From the NCBI GenBank assembly GCA_050947015.1, contig JBMNVT010000015.1, positions 1 through 56,757 of the forward strand: 56,757 nucleotides of DNA, given 5' to 3'. Positions 32,455 through 41,408 of the stretch are shown piece after piece (position 1 is the first letter of the stretch; every line of letters begins with the position of its first letter). The position numbers and the translations under genes were made by a program. Source of the DNA: CAKXIK01 sp050947015. GTDB taxonomy: Bacteria > Bacillota > Clostridia > Oscillospirales > Acutalibacteraceae. The notes beneath the pieces were generated by a model, which saw only the letters and a program-made list of their open reading frames with translations, had not been told where the DNA came from and made no database searches.

Positions 32455-32515
32455 AAATACCTCCTTATGAATTCGCCAATTACAAAAATCAAACTTGAGC
32501 TGAAAAGTGATCTCT

Positions 32516-33736
32516 TTATTCTTTTGCCGCCAGCTTTAGAATACTGAGCAGAATTTCCTTCACCTTTTCCATTTCCTCTGTAACAGTAAATTCAAAGCGG
32601 CCGTGACCGTTCTCGCCGCCGGTACAGAGGTTCGGGCACGGCAGCCCCATAAATGAGAGCTTTGCTCCGTCTGTTCCTCCCCGGATGGGGATCACCTTCG
32701 GTTCTACCCCAACCGCACGCATCGCATTCTTTGCCAGTTCAATAATTTCCGGATGCGGCAGGAGCTGTTCCTTCATATTAAAATAACTGTCGCTGATTTG
32801 AAGCTTCACAGTTTTCTCGCCGTATTTTTCGTTCAAAAAATCGGCTGCAGCAATCATCAAGCGCTTGCGGCGTTCCATTCCGCCCTTTGAAAAATCACGC
32901 AGCAGGTAGTTCATTGTCGTCTGCTCCACTTCTCCGGAAAGCTCCCCAAGGTGGAAAAAGCCCTCGTAGCCCTCAGTGGCAGCCGGAATCTCCTGCTTTG
33001 GCAGCAGAGAGTCGAATTCCATTGCAATATGCAGCGAATTCTTCATCTGATTTTTTGCCGAACCTGGATGAATGTTTTCGCCGGACACCGTAATAACAGC
33101 GGAGGCGGCGTTAAAATTCTCATATTCCAGTTCGCCCACGGCGCCGCCGTCCACCGTATAGGCAAAATTCGCGCCAAACGCGGCAACGTCAAAATGGTCG
33201 GCGCCGCGACCGATTTCTTCGTCCGGCGTAAACGCAATTTTGACTGCACCGTGCGGACCGTCCATTTGCAGCAGTTCTTCCGCCGCCGCAAGAATTTCCG
33301 CCACACCCGCTTTATCGTCCGCGCCAAGCAGCGTGGTGCCGTCGGTGACGATCAGCCGTTTCCCCGTAAAGTTCCGCATCTGCGGAAACTGCTCCGGGCT
33401 GAGCACAATGCCGAGCGACTGATTCAGCACAACGTCTCCGCCGTCATAGTCCGGCACAACGCGCGCCCGAATGTTCTCCCCGGAAAGCTCTGTCGCCGTA
33501 TCCATATGGGCAATCAGCCCGATTGCGGGGGCTTTTCCGCCGTCTGTTGCGGGAATACTGCCGTAAACATAACCAAACTGATCGACACGCGCGTCCGCAA
33601 TTCCCATTTCCTTCATCATCCTCACCAGCTCGTTTGCCAGCACAAGCTGCCCCGGTGTGGAAGGCGTCGATTCGGAGCTTTCGTCCGACTGTGTTCCGAA
33701 ACCGACCAAATGTAAAAAGATTTCTTCCGTTCTCAT
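32516..33736 (-). CDS. pepT: peptidase T (tripeptide aminopeptidase)
   Basis: A 406-residue M20B metallopeptidase releasing the N-terminal residue from tripeptides in the cytoplasm. Zinc ligands and catalytic residues are seen in IAHMDTA, LGADDKAG, TPDEEIGRG and the terminal CTGGENGHGRFEF. The start at 33736 (MRTEEIFLHLVGF) gives the usual family length and has GGAACGG and AAAGGATGG upstream; longer in-frame starts add unconserved sequence. It lies 61 nt before ddl in the same direction. Confidence 0.93.
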   Translation of the reverse strand: MRTEEIFLHLVGFGTQSDESSESTPSTPGQLVLANELVRMMKEMGIADARVDQFGYVYGSIPATDGGKAPAIGLIAHMDTATELSGENIRARVVPDYDGGDVVLNQSLGIVLSPEQFPQMRNFTGKRLIVTDGTTLLGADDKAGVAEILAAAEELLQMDGPHGAVKIAFTPDEEIGRGADHFDVAAFGANFAYTVDGGAVGELEYENFNAASAVITVSGENIHPGSAKNQMKNSLHIAMEFDSLLPKQEIPAATEGYEGFFHLGELSGEVEQTTMNYLLRDFSKGGMERRKRLMIAAADFLNEKYGEKTVKLQISDSYFNMKEQLLPHPEIIELAKNAMRAVGVEPKVIPIRGGTDGAKLSFMGLPCPNLCTGGENGHGRFEFTVTEEMEKVKEILLSILKLAAKE

Positions 33737-33862
33737 GTTCCGTTCCATCCTTTCCTGCCATATCGACCCGAGCGGAAGCTTTTCCGGCAAACCTGATTTT
33801 ACAGCACGCTGTGCCGGGCAATCCGTTTTCATGATCGATCAAATCATAGATACCGATCTGCG

Positions 33863-34749
33863 TCAGCAGCACACCCGATATTGAGCAAAAAGATATTGAT
33901 CCTGCCGCGAAAAATGCACAGTCATCGCTCCGTCAAAAGCAACCGCCGGTTCCATGCTGCCCGAACCGTTTGCCGCGATCATACTCACCCGAAGTGTTTT
34001 CCCCCCCCAGCGCCGGAACCCGATATACTGCTGTTTCGCAGTCGTTCTTTTCGCGCAGGAGCACAAAATATCCGTGATCCGAAGCGCACGAAGCCCAAAA
34101 AACGGTACAGCTTCTGCCGCTTGGCTCTTCGCCCACCGGGCAGACATCCGCCGCGAACAGCGCCGCGCAATGCGGACGCCAGGCGTCAATAATCCGCTGC
34201 AAAGCCGCCGCGTCCTCCGGATTTAACCGGCTTAGTTCACACCACAGCAGCGGATTGGAAACCATCACCGAGGCAAACAGAAAATCCATTTCATATCCGC
34301 CGGGAGCAAACGGATCGTTTCCGTACTGTTCCGGGTGACGGCGCGGATTCAGTACCTCAAACTGCATTGCGCGTGCCGGAATCACACCGCTAAGCATCCA
34401 GAGATTGCGGAGCGTTCGATACGGGAAATAATTTCCCCAATCGGAATACCTGTTTTCGACAAACAACGCGCCGTATGGCGGCTTATAATGATAGCCGAAC
34501 CGGTCACCCGCCGTTGTTCTCTTCCGCACACTGCACGGCAAAACGTTCAAAAACGCCGAACGGCAGCGGAATTGCCGCGCATGGCTCCTCCGCCGCCGTT
34601 TTACCGCTCGCTCTGTCATACAGCCTTCCGAGCTGCAGAACGCCCGATTCCAGCCGGTAGGAACGCTCCAGTACAGCGTTGCCGACTGTCAGCTCCGACG
34701 CATCCCACCTTGCGTAACAATCCCGAAACTGTCGTATCATAACAATCAT
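33863..34749 (-). pseudogene. remnant of a large glycosidase (alpha-galactosidase-like)
   Basis: Three minus-strand frames carry consecutive fragments. The first (34749-34504) resembles an N-terminal beta domain: ELTVGNAVLERSYRLESG. It stops at TGA, and the second frame continues from about 34515 with GALFVENRYSDWGNYFPYRTLR, YEMDFLFASVMVSNPL and PIGEEPSGRS, which resemble the catalytic C-terminal half of GH36-like alpha-galactosidases. The third frame (to 33863) gives a plausible tail, DGAMTVHFSRQDQYLFAQYRV. The second switch lies in a run of eight G (minus strand, about 34001-34008); seven G would keep the frame. Total coding length, about 290 residues, is far below the usual 700, so a large internal deletion is likely. 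Family assignment is tentative. Confidence 0.55.
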
Positions 34750-34854
34750 CCCTATAAACGTTCCTGTGAATCATGCCTCCGGGCTGCAAAGCTGCTGCCG
34801 ACCCGGCTACAAAGGAACGAATTTTCTGTTCATTCTGTTCAGATAAGCCTTCCT

Positions 34855-35310
34855 TCAGGCTTTATCCTGCGGAAATCCCTGCTCAATTTTTCCCGACTTA
34901 AGTATAACAGGCTGCGCAAAAGTCACCGAGTCAAGCTTTTCGCGCACCATCTGCGAAATTTCGCGATACACCTGCTGAAACCGGCAGTCACAGGCAAATT
35001 CCCGCGAACAGCTTCCCGCGCAGTCATGCTCCTTGCCAACGCAACGGCTGAGCTGGTACGGTCCCTCCACCGCTTCGATTACCTGCCGCAGCGTAACCTG
35101 TTCCGGCGGCGCGGCAAGCTCATATCCTCCGCGGGAACCCTTATAGCTCTTCACAATTCCGGCAGCAGCCAGATTGCGCAGAATTTTCAGGCAGAATCTC
35201 TGCGGAACATTGGTATTTTCGGCAATGGTACCCGCATCCTGACGGCTTTGCAGCGCAGCCAGAAACTCCACCATGCGCACTGCGTAATCAGCCTCCAGCG
35301 TAATATGCAT
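34855..35310 (-). CDS. Rrf2-family transcription regulator
   Basis: A 151-residue Rrf2 regulator (PF02082). The N-terminal winged helix MHITLEADYAVRMVEFLA and the recognition part SYKGSRGGYELA are diagnostic. Cys residues near positions 91, 97, 101, 107 and 109 (SRCVGKEHDCAGSCSREFACDC) exceed the three needed for an IscR-like Fe-S cluster, so Fe-S or redox sensing is plausible, though some members (CymR) sense cysteine synthesis instead. Target genes are not shown; the repeats around the metY promoter are a candidate worth testing. It follows rpoD by 57 nt. Confidence 0.88.
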   Translation of the reverse strand: MHITLEADYAVRMVEFLAALQSRQDAGTIAENTNVPQRFCLKILRNLAAAGIVKSYKGSRGGYELAAPPEQVTLRQVIEAVEGPYQLSRCVGKEHDCAGSCSREFACDCRFQQVYREISQMVREKLDSVTFAQPVILKSGKIEQGFPQDKA

Positions 35311-35367
35311 GAAATCAACCTCTTTTGATGATGGAACGCCTTTCTCCGCGGAAGCAGCGAAAGAAGC

Positions 35368-36468
35368 TTAGTCCAAAAAATCCTTCAATTTTTTACTACG
35401 GCTCGGGTGGCGCAGCTTTCGGAGCGCTTTTGCTTCAATTTGGCGAATCCGCTCGCGCGTTACCTTAAACTCGCGGCCAACCTCCTCCAGCGTGCGGGAA
35501 CGGCCGTCTTCCAGCCCAAACCGCAGGCTGAGCACCTTTTCCTCCCGCGGGGTGAGCGTGCTGAGCACCTCGGTCAGCTGTTCCTTCAGCAGCGTATGCG
35601 ATGCCGCATCCGCCGGCGCGGGCGCGTCGTCGTCCGGAATAAAATCGCCAAGATGGCTGTCTTCCTCTTCGCCGATCGGCGTTTCGAGTGAAACCGGCTC
35701 CTGTGCCACGCGCATGATCTCGCGGACTTTATCCACCGGCAGGTCAAGTTCGTCGGCAATATCTTCGGCGGAAGGCTCATGGCCTGTGGTGTGCAGCAGC
35801 TGCGAGCTGACTTTTTTAACCTTGTTAATGGTTTCCACCATGTGCACCGGTATCCGGATAGTTCGCGCCTGATCGGCAATAGCGCGGGTAATCGCCTGGC
35901 GAATCCACCACGTTGCATAAGTGGAAAACTTAAAGCCTTTGGTATAATCAAATTTTTCGACCGCCTTGATTAATCCAAGATTCCCCTCCTGAATCAGGTC
36001 GAGAAACTGCATTCCGCGGCCGAGATAACGTTTTGCAATGGAAACGACCAGACGGAGATTTGCTTCCGAAAGGCGTTTTTTGGCGGCCTCGTCTCCGTCG
36101 GAAATTCGAATGGCAAGATCAATTTCTTCCTCCGGGGTCAGCAGCGGCACCCTGCCGATCTCCTTCAGGTACACCTTGACCGGGTCGTCAATGGCAATCG
36201 CCTCGGTAGCGCCGACATCATCCTCATCTGCCGCGTCGCCGGTAATATCCAGTGCGAACTCCAGATCGTCGAGATTCGGCGTATCTCCGAAATCCTCCAC
36301 AATCTCAACACCCTGGCTTTCGAGCGAATCGTAAAATTTTTCAATTTGCTCCACATCAAAATCAAGTTCGCCGATTGCGTCGAGAATTTCCTTTGTGCTC
36401 AGCTGGCCCTTCGACTTCCCAAGCTCCGTCAATTCCTTGATGACAGTTTTTTTGTCCTGTACTCCCAT
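35368..36468 (-). CDS. rpoD: RNA polymerase primary sigma factor
   Basis: A 366-residue primary sigma-70 factor (SigA). Region 1.2 (DPVKVYLKEIGRVPLLTPEEE near residue 93), region 2 with FSTYATWWIRQAITRAIADQ (near 182), region 3, and region 4 with RTLEEVGREFKVTRERIRQIEAKALRKLRHP near the end are all intact. Length is typical for Firmicutes SigA. AAAGGATG precedes the ATG. It follows dnaG by about 100 nt, the classical macromolecular-synthesis order. Its -35/-10 specificity agrees with the promoters found in this window. Confidence 0.97.
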   Translation of the reverse strand: MGVQDKKTVIKELTELGKSKGQLSTKEILDAIGELDFDVEQIEKFYDSLESQGVEIVEDFGDTPNLDDLEFALDITGDAADEDDVGATEAIAIDDPVKVYLKEIGRVPLLTPEEEIDLAIRISDGDEAAKKRLSEANLRLVVSIAKRYLGRGMQFLDLIQEGNLGLIKAVEKFDYTKGFKFSTYATWWIRQAITRAIADQARTIRIPVHMVETINKVKKVSSQLLHTTGHEPSAEDIADELDLPVDKVREIMRVAQEPVSLETPIGEEEDSHLGDFIPDDDAPAPADAASHTLLKEQLTEVLSTLTPREEKVLSLRFGLEDGRSRTLEEVGREFKVTRERIRQIEAKALRKLRHPSRSKKLKDFLD

Positions 36469-36565
36469 ACTATTTCATCCTTTCGTCGGTGCAAAACATC
36501 GTTTCCGTTAGCGCGCAGTCATAAAAACAGGCTGAAACGCGGCGGACGTACCATGCCCGCCCTGA

Positions 36566-38329
36566 TTATTGTTTCTGCATTCGCAGTTGTTCCATCATTT
36601 TCAGTAGATCTTCGTCACTGCTCTGCACAGCCTGCTGCACGGTGGGTTTTCCATGCTCTTCCACAATCACTGAAATGTAGTCGTGCTCTGCCTGCAACAG
36701 GTTGACGCTTTGCGCACTTTTAGCCAGCATTTGTGCTATTCTGCCCATTTCCTCCACAGAATAATATTCCGCAAAATCGGAAAGCGATACGTGCCGCCCC
36801 TCACACAGCCAACCGGTCAGCTTTTCGTAAACGCCCCGGTTAAACGCCGTACAGAAGTTTTCCGGCGGAAGAGCCTCCCGCACAGCCGCCGCGCGGTCCG
36901 GATTGCGCAGCAAATATGCAATCAGCGATTCTTCCGCCAGAGCGGCGCGCATGTTGCGGGCGCGTTCCGGATTGATCTCGTCGCGGGCAGCTCCCGAAAA
37001 CTGCCGCTGAATCTGCCGCTGCTCGTTTTGCCGTCCGTCGCGCTGCTGCCTCTTGCGCGTCTGCGCAATCTGGTGCAGCAGCGTAGCCTTTTCTACCTTA
37101 AGCTCCGCAGCCAGCTTGCCGGCGTAAACATCCTGCTCAATGGAGCTTTCCAGTCCGGCAAGCATTCCGATTGCTTCCCGCAGCATGTTGACACGTCCGT
37201 CCGCCGTCTCCATATTATATTTCTCCCGAATCTTTTGCATGCGGTATTCGACATCATTCCCAGAATCCTCGATCAATTGCCGAAAACGTTCTGCACCGCG
37301 CGTCTTAATAAATTCATCGGGATCCTTGCCCTCCGGAATCGTCAGCACTCGCACCCGCAGCCCTGCATTTTTTAAAATCGGAATGGCGCGGGCGGTTGCT
37401 TTCTGTCCGGCTCCGTCAGCATCGTAGCACAGAATCACTTCCTGTGCGTAGCGGGCGATCAACAGCGCATGCTTGGGTGTCAGCGCGGTACCCTGCGTGG
37501 CGACCGCATTTGTAAAACCGGCTTGATGCAGGGAAATGACATCCATCGGCCCTTCGGCAAGAATCAGGTTTGGCTGGCCGGAACCCTTGGCAAAATTCAA
37601 CGCAAACAGCACGCTGCTTTTTTCAAACACGAGCGTTTCGGAGGAATTAAGGTACTTAGGTTCGGCTTTTTCCAAAACGCGTCCGGAAAAGGCAATCACA
37701 TTGCCGCGGACATCGATAATCGGAAAAATCACACGGTTGCGGAAACGGTCGTAAACACTATTGTTCCTTCCCTGCGAGACCAGATTTGCCATCACGAGTT
37801 CCTGCTGGGAAAAACCCGCATGCTTCATGTGGTCACACAGCGCCGACCAGCTTTCCGGCGCAAAGCCAAGACCAAAATGGTTGATCGTGGCGTTGGAAAG
37901 TTTTCTTCCGCGCAGATATTCCAATGCTTTCTCTCCGCACGGCGCGTTGAGTTGCGCATGGAAAAAGCGCGCGGCTTCCCTGTTTGCTTCCAGAATCCTA
38001 AGCTTCAGTTTTGCGGTGCCGTCGTCGCGCCGAGCGTCCTCAGGCATCTCAAGCCCAGCCCGCTGCGCCAGCAGCTTGACCGCCTCTATGTAATCCAGAT
38101 TTTCGATCTTACGGATAAAGGTAATGGTGTCGCCGCCTGCTCCGCAGCCAAAACAGTAAAACGAATCATTTTCCGGATACAGGACGAACGAAGGCGTTTT
38201 TTCGCCGTGAAACGGACAAAGCCCCACCAGATTCCGTCCGGTTCGCCGCAGCTTTACGTAGCTGGAGACAACCGATTCAATTGGATTGGCACTTTTCAGC
38301 CGCTGCAAAAATTCCTCCGGCAAAGCCAT
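36566..38329 (-). CDS. dnaG: DNA primase
   Basis: A 587-residue DnaG making RNA primers at the replication fork. The zinc finger CPFHGEKTPSF then FYCFGCGAGGD (residues 36-62) is complete. The Toprim core has EGPMDVISLHQAG and CYDADGAGQKA near residues 255-310. The C-terminal part (from about 430) is the helicase-binding domain, preceded by a polar Gln/Arg-rich linker. The ATG at 38329 is preferred over a GTG at 38338. It stands between dgt and rpoD on the minus strand. Confidence 0.97.
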   Translation of the reverse strand: MALPEEFLQRLKSANPIESVVSSYVKLRRTGRNLVGLCPFHGEKTPSFVLYPENDSFYCFGCGAGGDTITFIRKIENLDYIEAVKLLAQRAGLEMPEDARRDDGTAKLKLRILEANREAARFFHAQLNAPCGEKALEYLRGRKLSNATINHFGLGFAPESWSALCDHMKHAGFSQQELVMANLVSQGRNNSVYDRFRNRVIFPIIDVRGNVIAFSGRVLEKAEPKYLNSSETLVFEKSSVLFALNFAKGSGQPNLILAEGPMDVISLHQAGFTNAVATQGTALTPKHALLIARYAQEVILCYDADGAGQKATARAIPILKNAGLRVRVLTIPEGKDPDEFIKTRGAERFRQLIEDSGNDVEYRMQKIREKYNMETADGRVNMLREAIGMLAGLESSIEQDVYAGKLAAELKVEKATLLHQIAQTRKRQQRDGRQNEQRQIQRQFSGAARDEINPERARNMRAALAEESLIAYLLRNPDRAAAVREALPPENFCTAFNRGVYEKLTGWLCEGRHVSLSDFAEYYSVEEMGRIAQMLAKSAQSVNLLQAEHDYISVIVEEHGKPTVQQAVQSSDEDLLKMMEQLRMQKQ

Positions 38330-38381
38330 TCGTTTCACTCTCTTTCCTGTTTGTATATTTTATTAATAAAATTACAAAAAT

Positions 38382-39383
38382 TCAATAACGCGACCACGCT
38401 TTTGGCACTGTGATAGCTTCGAACATCTGTGTCGCAAAGCCGTCGCTCATCCCGGCGATATAATCACACACGGCGCGGTCGGCTCCCTCTCGTTCCCGCA
38501 CAATGCGCATTTCGTCGGGAAGCTTGTCCGTGTGCTCCAGGCAGTAGCTGTACAGCGTTTGAACCAGACCGGGAACCTTTTGTTCCTCGCCCTTTGCCAC
38601 CGGATTGCTGTAAACATTCTGGTGCATAAACCGGTGCAGCGCATCGAACGCTTCCTGCACATCGGCCGTCATTGCAAGCTGCTCCGGCGTGGAATTCGCC
38701 ACCAACGAACTGACCAGCGTGTTGATGCGGGTGGTACGCCGATCGCCAAGCGTCTCAATGATATCCCACGGAATCTCCTCCGGATTCAGCACCCCGGCAC
38801 GCTGCGCATCGTCAATATCATGATTGATGTACGCAATACGATCCGCAATGCGTACGATCCGGCCTTCCGTGGTAAACGCCTCCGTTCCGGTGGTATGGCA
38901 GCGGATCCCGTTGCGCACTTCGGCGGTCAGGTTCAGCCCCAAACCTTCGTTTTCCAACAGCTCTACCACGCGGACACTTTGTTCGTAATGGCGAAACCCG
39001 CCCGGCGCAATGGCATTCAGAGCGCGTTCCCCCGCGTGACCAAACGGCGTGTGTCCCAGGTCGTGCCCGAGAGAAATCGCTTCCGTCAGGTCTTCGTTGA
39101 GCTGCAGGCAGCGGGCAATGGTGCGGGCAATCTGCGCAACCTCCAGCGTATGCGTCAGCCGTGTGCGGTAATGGTCACCCTCCGGCGAAAGAAAAACCTG
39201 CGTCTTGTGCTTCAGCCGCCGAAACGACTTGCAATGAAGAATTCTGTCCCGGTCGCGCTGAAACGCGGTTCGCAAATCGCATTCCGGTTCTGGTCGCTGC
39301 CTGCCGCGGGTCATTTTCGCCTTGGCGGCCTGCTTTGCCAAAAACTGAAGCTCCTGTTCTTCGGTTCGTTCCCGGATCGTCAT
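38382..39383 (-). CDS. dgt: dGTP triphosphohydrolase family protein (HD domain)
   Basis: A 333-residue HD-domain deoxynucleoside triphosphate triphosphohydrolase, removing triphosphate from dGTP or other dNTPs and so balancing the DNA precursor pool. RLTHTLEVAQIARTIAR and the metal-binding SLGHDLGHTPFGHAGE are the signature; the N-terminal FQRDRDRILHCKSFRRLKHKTQV is typical. The start at 39383 has GGAGGG 7 nt upstream. It ends about 50 nt before dnaG, so the dgt-dnaG-rpoD trio is probably one unit. Confidence 0.92.
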   Translation of the reverse strand: MTIRERTEEQELQFLAKQAAKAKMTRGRQRPEPECDLRTAFQRDRDRILHCKSFRRLKHKTQVFLSPEGDHYRTRLTHTLEVAQIARTIARCLQLNEDLTEAISLGHDLGHTPFGHAGERALNAIAPGGFRHYEQSVRVVELLENEGLGLNLTAEVRNGIRCHTTGTEAFTTEGRIVRIADRIAYINHDIDDAQRAGVLNPEEIPWDIIETLGDRRTTRINTLVSSLVANSTPEQLAMTADVQEAFDALHRFMHQNVYSNPVAKGEEQKVPGLVQTLYSYCLEHTDKLPDEMRIVREREGADRAVCDYIAGMSDGFATQMFEAITVPKAWSRY

Positions 39384-39492
39384 TGTCAAATCCCTCCTTT
39401 GCCGTTTATCCTGCTGCGTCACAGCACAAAAATGCTTCTATAAGAGTAATACGACAAAACTTTCTGTTTCCCTTTATTTTTTTAATCGCTTC

Positions 39493-40134
39493 TCAGTCAT
39501 TTTCCTGTGCGGAATAATACCGTTCCCCGCAAATCTCCACTTCAACCGCCCCGTTTGTCGCATCGGCCAGCTTTTGCTGCAGCAGCGGGAGCTCGCCGGG
39601 CAACAGATGAAAGCAAAGCTCGACATCCTGCCCAAAAACCGTATCGTCCAGCACCGCACCGCACTGCGGCAAAAGCTTTGCTACCGCTCCGTGCTGATGA
39701 TATTCACACAGCAGCCTGCCCTGCAGACACATCTGCATTGTTACCACCCCTGCCGCCTGCAGCGCCAGCTGCGCCGCTTTGGCATACGCCCGCACAAGCC
39801 CGCCGGTTCCAAGCAGTATTCCGCCGAAATACCGCGTGGTCACAAGGGCAACATCTGTAATGTCCGCTTTGGTCAGAGCCTCCAGCGTGGGCAGCCCGGC
39901 GGTTCCCTGTGGCTCTCCCGCGTCGGAATATCGCATCAGCCCGCCGCTTCGCAGCCGGTAAGCATAAACGTTATGGCGCGCGTCCCATCGCTTTGCGCGA
40001 ATCTCCTCCAAAAAAGCGAGCGCTTCCTCTTCTGTCTGCACCGGCTTCGCGTAGCCGATAAAGCGCGAACGTTTTTCGGTAAACTCATCCTCCCCGTATG
40101 CCCGAACGGTTCGATAGCTTTTTTGTTCTGCCAA
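39493..40134 (-). CDS. YigZ/IMPACT-family protein
   Basis: A 213-residue YigZ-like protein (UPF0029/IMPACT domain plus a DUF1949 C-terminal domain). SRFIGYAKPV, DARHNVYAYRL, DAGEPQGTAGLPTLEAL and YFGGILLGTGGLVRAYAKAA are the invariant blocks. The fold suggests nucleic-acid or ribosome contact, but the biochemical role is not established. It lies between rpmE and dgt on the same strand. Confidence 0.9.
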   Translation of the reverse strand: MAEQKSYRTVRAYGEDEFTEKRSRFIGYAKPVQTEEEALAFLEEIRAKRWDARHNVYAYRLRSGGLMRYSDAGEPQGTAGLPTLEALTKADITDVALVTTRYFGGILLGTGGLVRAYAKAAQLALQAAGVVTMQMCLQGRLLCEYHQHGAVAKLLPQCGAVLDDTVFGQDVELCFHLLPGELPLLQQKLADATNGAVEVEICGERYYSAQEND

Positions 40135-40266
40135 AATGGATTCCCTCCCGCTGATTGCGATTCCGCCCGAATCACCGGATACGCAGAAAAATCCGCGCGG
40201 CTCCGGGCTTTTCCCGCTTTTTACGCCGACCTCAATTCAGAATCCGAGCACCGCGGGAACAAAGCA

Positions 40267-40322
40267 AGAGGGCTGCTGCAGAATCTGCCGTTCCCGGCGG
40301 ATCGTTTTGCAACAGCCCCTCT
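40267..40322 (-). terminator. probable rpmE terminator
   Basis: AGAGGGCTGCTGCA (40267-40280) pairs with TGCAACAGCCCCTCT (40308-40322) with two small mismatches; the minus-strand T content after it is modest, so some read-through to the yigZ gene is possible. Confidence 0.6.
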
Positions 40323-40336
40323 TGTATGACAACAAA

Positions 40337-40543
40337 TTATTTGTCCTGCATTCCAAAACGCTTCTTAAAGCGATCGACACGGCCGCCCGTGTCTACCAAC
40401 TTCTGCTTTCCGGTGAAGAACGGATGGCACTTTGAGCAAATTTCCACGCGGATATCCTTCTTTGTTGAACGTGTGTGGATCACATTGCCGCAGGCGCAGG
40501 TAATGGTTGTCTCTTCGTATTTCGGATGAATTGCTTCCTTCAT
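40337..40543 (-). CDS. rpmE: 50S ribosomal protein L31
   Basis: A 68-residue zinc-containing L31. MKEAIHPKYEETTITCACGN at the start and CSKCHPFFTGKQKLVDTGGRV at the centre give the zinc-binding Cys set (CxC and CxxC) of the C+ form. The ATG at 40543 has GAGGTG upstream; the in-frame GTG at 40552 overlaps that ribosome site and is rejected. A TTGCAA-17-TATAAT promoter drives it. Confidence 0.97.
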   Translation of the reverse strand: MKEAIHPKYEETTITCACGNVIHTRSTKKDIRVEICSKCHPFFTGKQKLVDTGGRVDRFKKRFGMQDK

Positions 40544-40585
40544 TCTTTTCACCTCTTTCGGCGCAACCGCATCATTAACATTGGA

Positions 40586-40614
40586 ATTATATCATATCGG
40601 AGTTCAAATTGCAA
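40586..40614 (-). promoter_or_regulatory. sigma-A promoter of rpmE
   Basis: Minus strand TTGCAA (40614-40609) and perfect TATAAT (40591-40586), 17-nt spacer. Confidence 0.85.
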
Positions 40615-40709
40615 GCAATTTTCTGCGGTTTTTTCCGATTGCTTTTCTTTGTTTTCGTTTTGCACGGCGATTCTGAGCAAACGGCTCAGAAAATGCATTC
40701 CACAAGTGA

Positions 40710-40741
40710 AAGCTTCCCGCCATTCAACAGGCGGGAAGCTT
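40710..40741. terminator. palindrome, probable terminator of the lipoprotein gene
   Basis: AAGCTTCCCGCC (40710-40721) and GGCGGGAAGCTT (40730-40741) form a 12-bp perfect stem with an 8-nt loop. The T-run on the minus strand is short (TTTCAC). Confidence 0.65.
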
Positions 40742-40826
40742 ATCATAACATATTTCCTTGCAGTTCGCAAGATTTTTTTGCGGCAGGCCCCATTGAGGCC
40801 GATTCCGCCGAAGCCCTTGATTCCTT

Positions 40827-41384
40827 TCAGGGAAACACTTTTACAGGGGCGTTCGGGCGCTTGACCTCCAGCACAACGGACACCTTGTCTGGCGGAATAT
40901 TTTCAATATCGTTAAATAAAAGCTCAAACGTGCTTCCGTCCTTCGCCTCCCACGTCATAGAGGTATTTTCTTCCCATTTCTGCTTAGGCTCCGGCATGCA
41001 GCTGAGAGCCATTTTGTTTACCTTCTCCCAAATCTCAAAGGCGTTGCCCTCCAGGGTAAAGGCATAGCGTCCGGTACAAAGCGGCTTCTTTCCGTCAATA
41101 AAAACATAGGTCGCCCAACCGTCGGAATCGAGTTCGTCGGAATGCACCTTCACGGTAAACCGGTCTTCCAGATCGACTTCGACGGAATCAGCATCAACAC
41201 CCAGTTTTTTCATGACCTCTTCCTTGGTCATCGTCCAGTCTGTTCCGGCGAAAGTGTAGCCGCTCTCCGTCCCGGTAACGACTTCCTGAAAAAGAGGGCT
41301 TTTTTCCTGTTTGGCCGCAGTCTCAGTGCAGCCGCTTGAAAATACGAGCAGCAACAACAAAAAAACAGAAACCAATTGTTTCAT
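40827..41384 (-). CDS. predicted lipoprotein of unknown function
   Basis: A 185-residue lipoprotein: signal peptide with lipobox FSSGC, lipidated Cys at residue 19. The mature domain has WTMTKEEVMKKLGVD near residue 50, a pattern seen in small SmpA/BamE-like or DUF domains that start with a helix after a TW pair; assignment to a family is not possible here. AGGAG lies just ahead of the ATG and the gap to the upstream VWA-type pseudogene is 24 nt, so the two share a transcript. It is intact and GC-richer than the broken gene before it. Confidence 0.7.
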   Translation of the reverse strand: MKQLVSVFLLLLLVFSSGCTETAAKQEKSPLFQEVVTGTESGYTFAGTDWTMTKEEVMKKLGVDADSVEVDLEDRFTVKVHSDELDSDGWATYVFIDGKKPLCTGRYAFTLEGNAFEIWEKVNKMALSCMPEPKQKWEENTSMTWEAKDGSTFELLFNDIENIPPDKVSVVLEVKRPNAPVKVFP

Positions 41385-41408
41385 AATTATTCTCCTTCAG
41401 TTCTGAAG

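Noticed and set aside
34504..34749. independent 81-residue gene
   Set aside because: It reads better as the N-terminal piece of the glycosidase remnant that continues in other frames.
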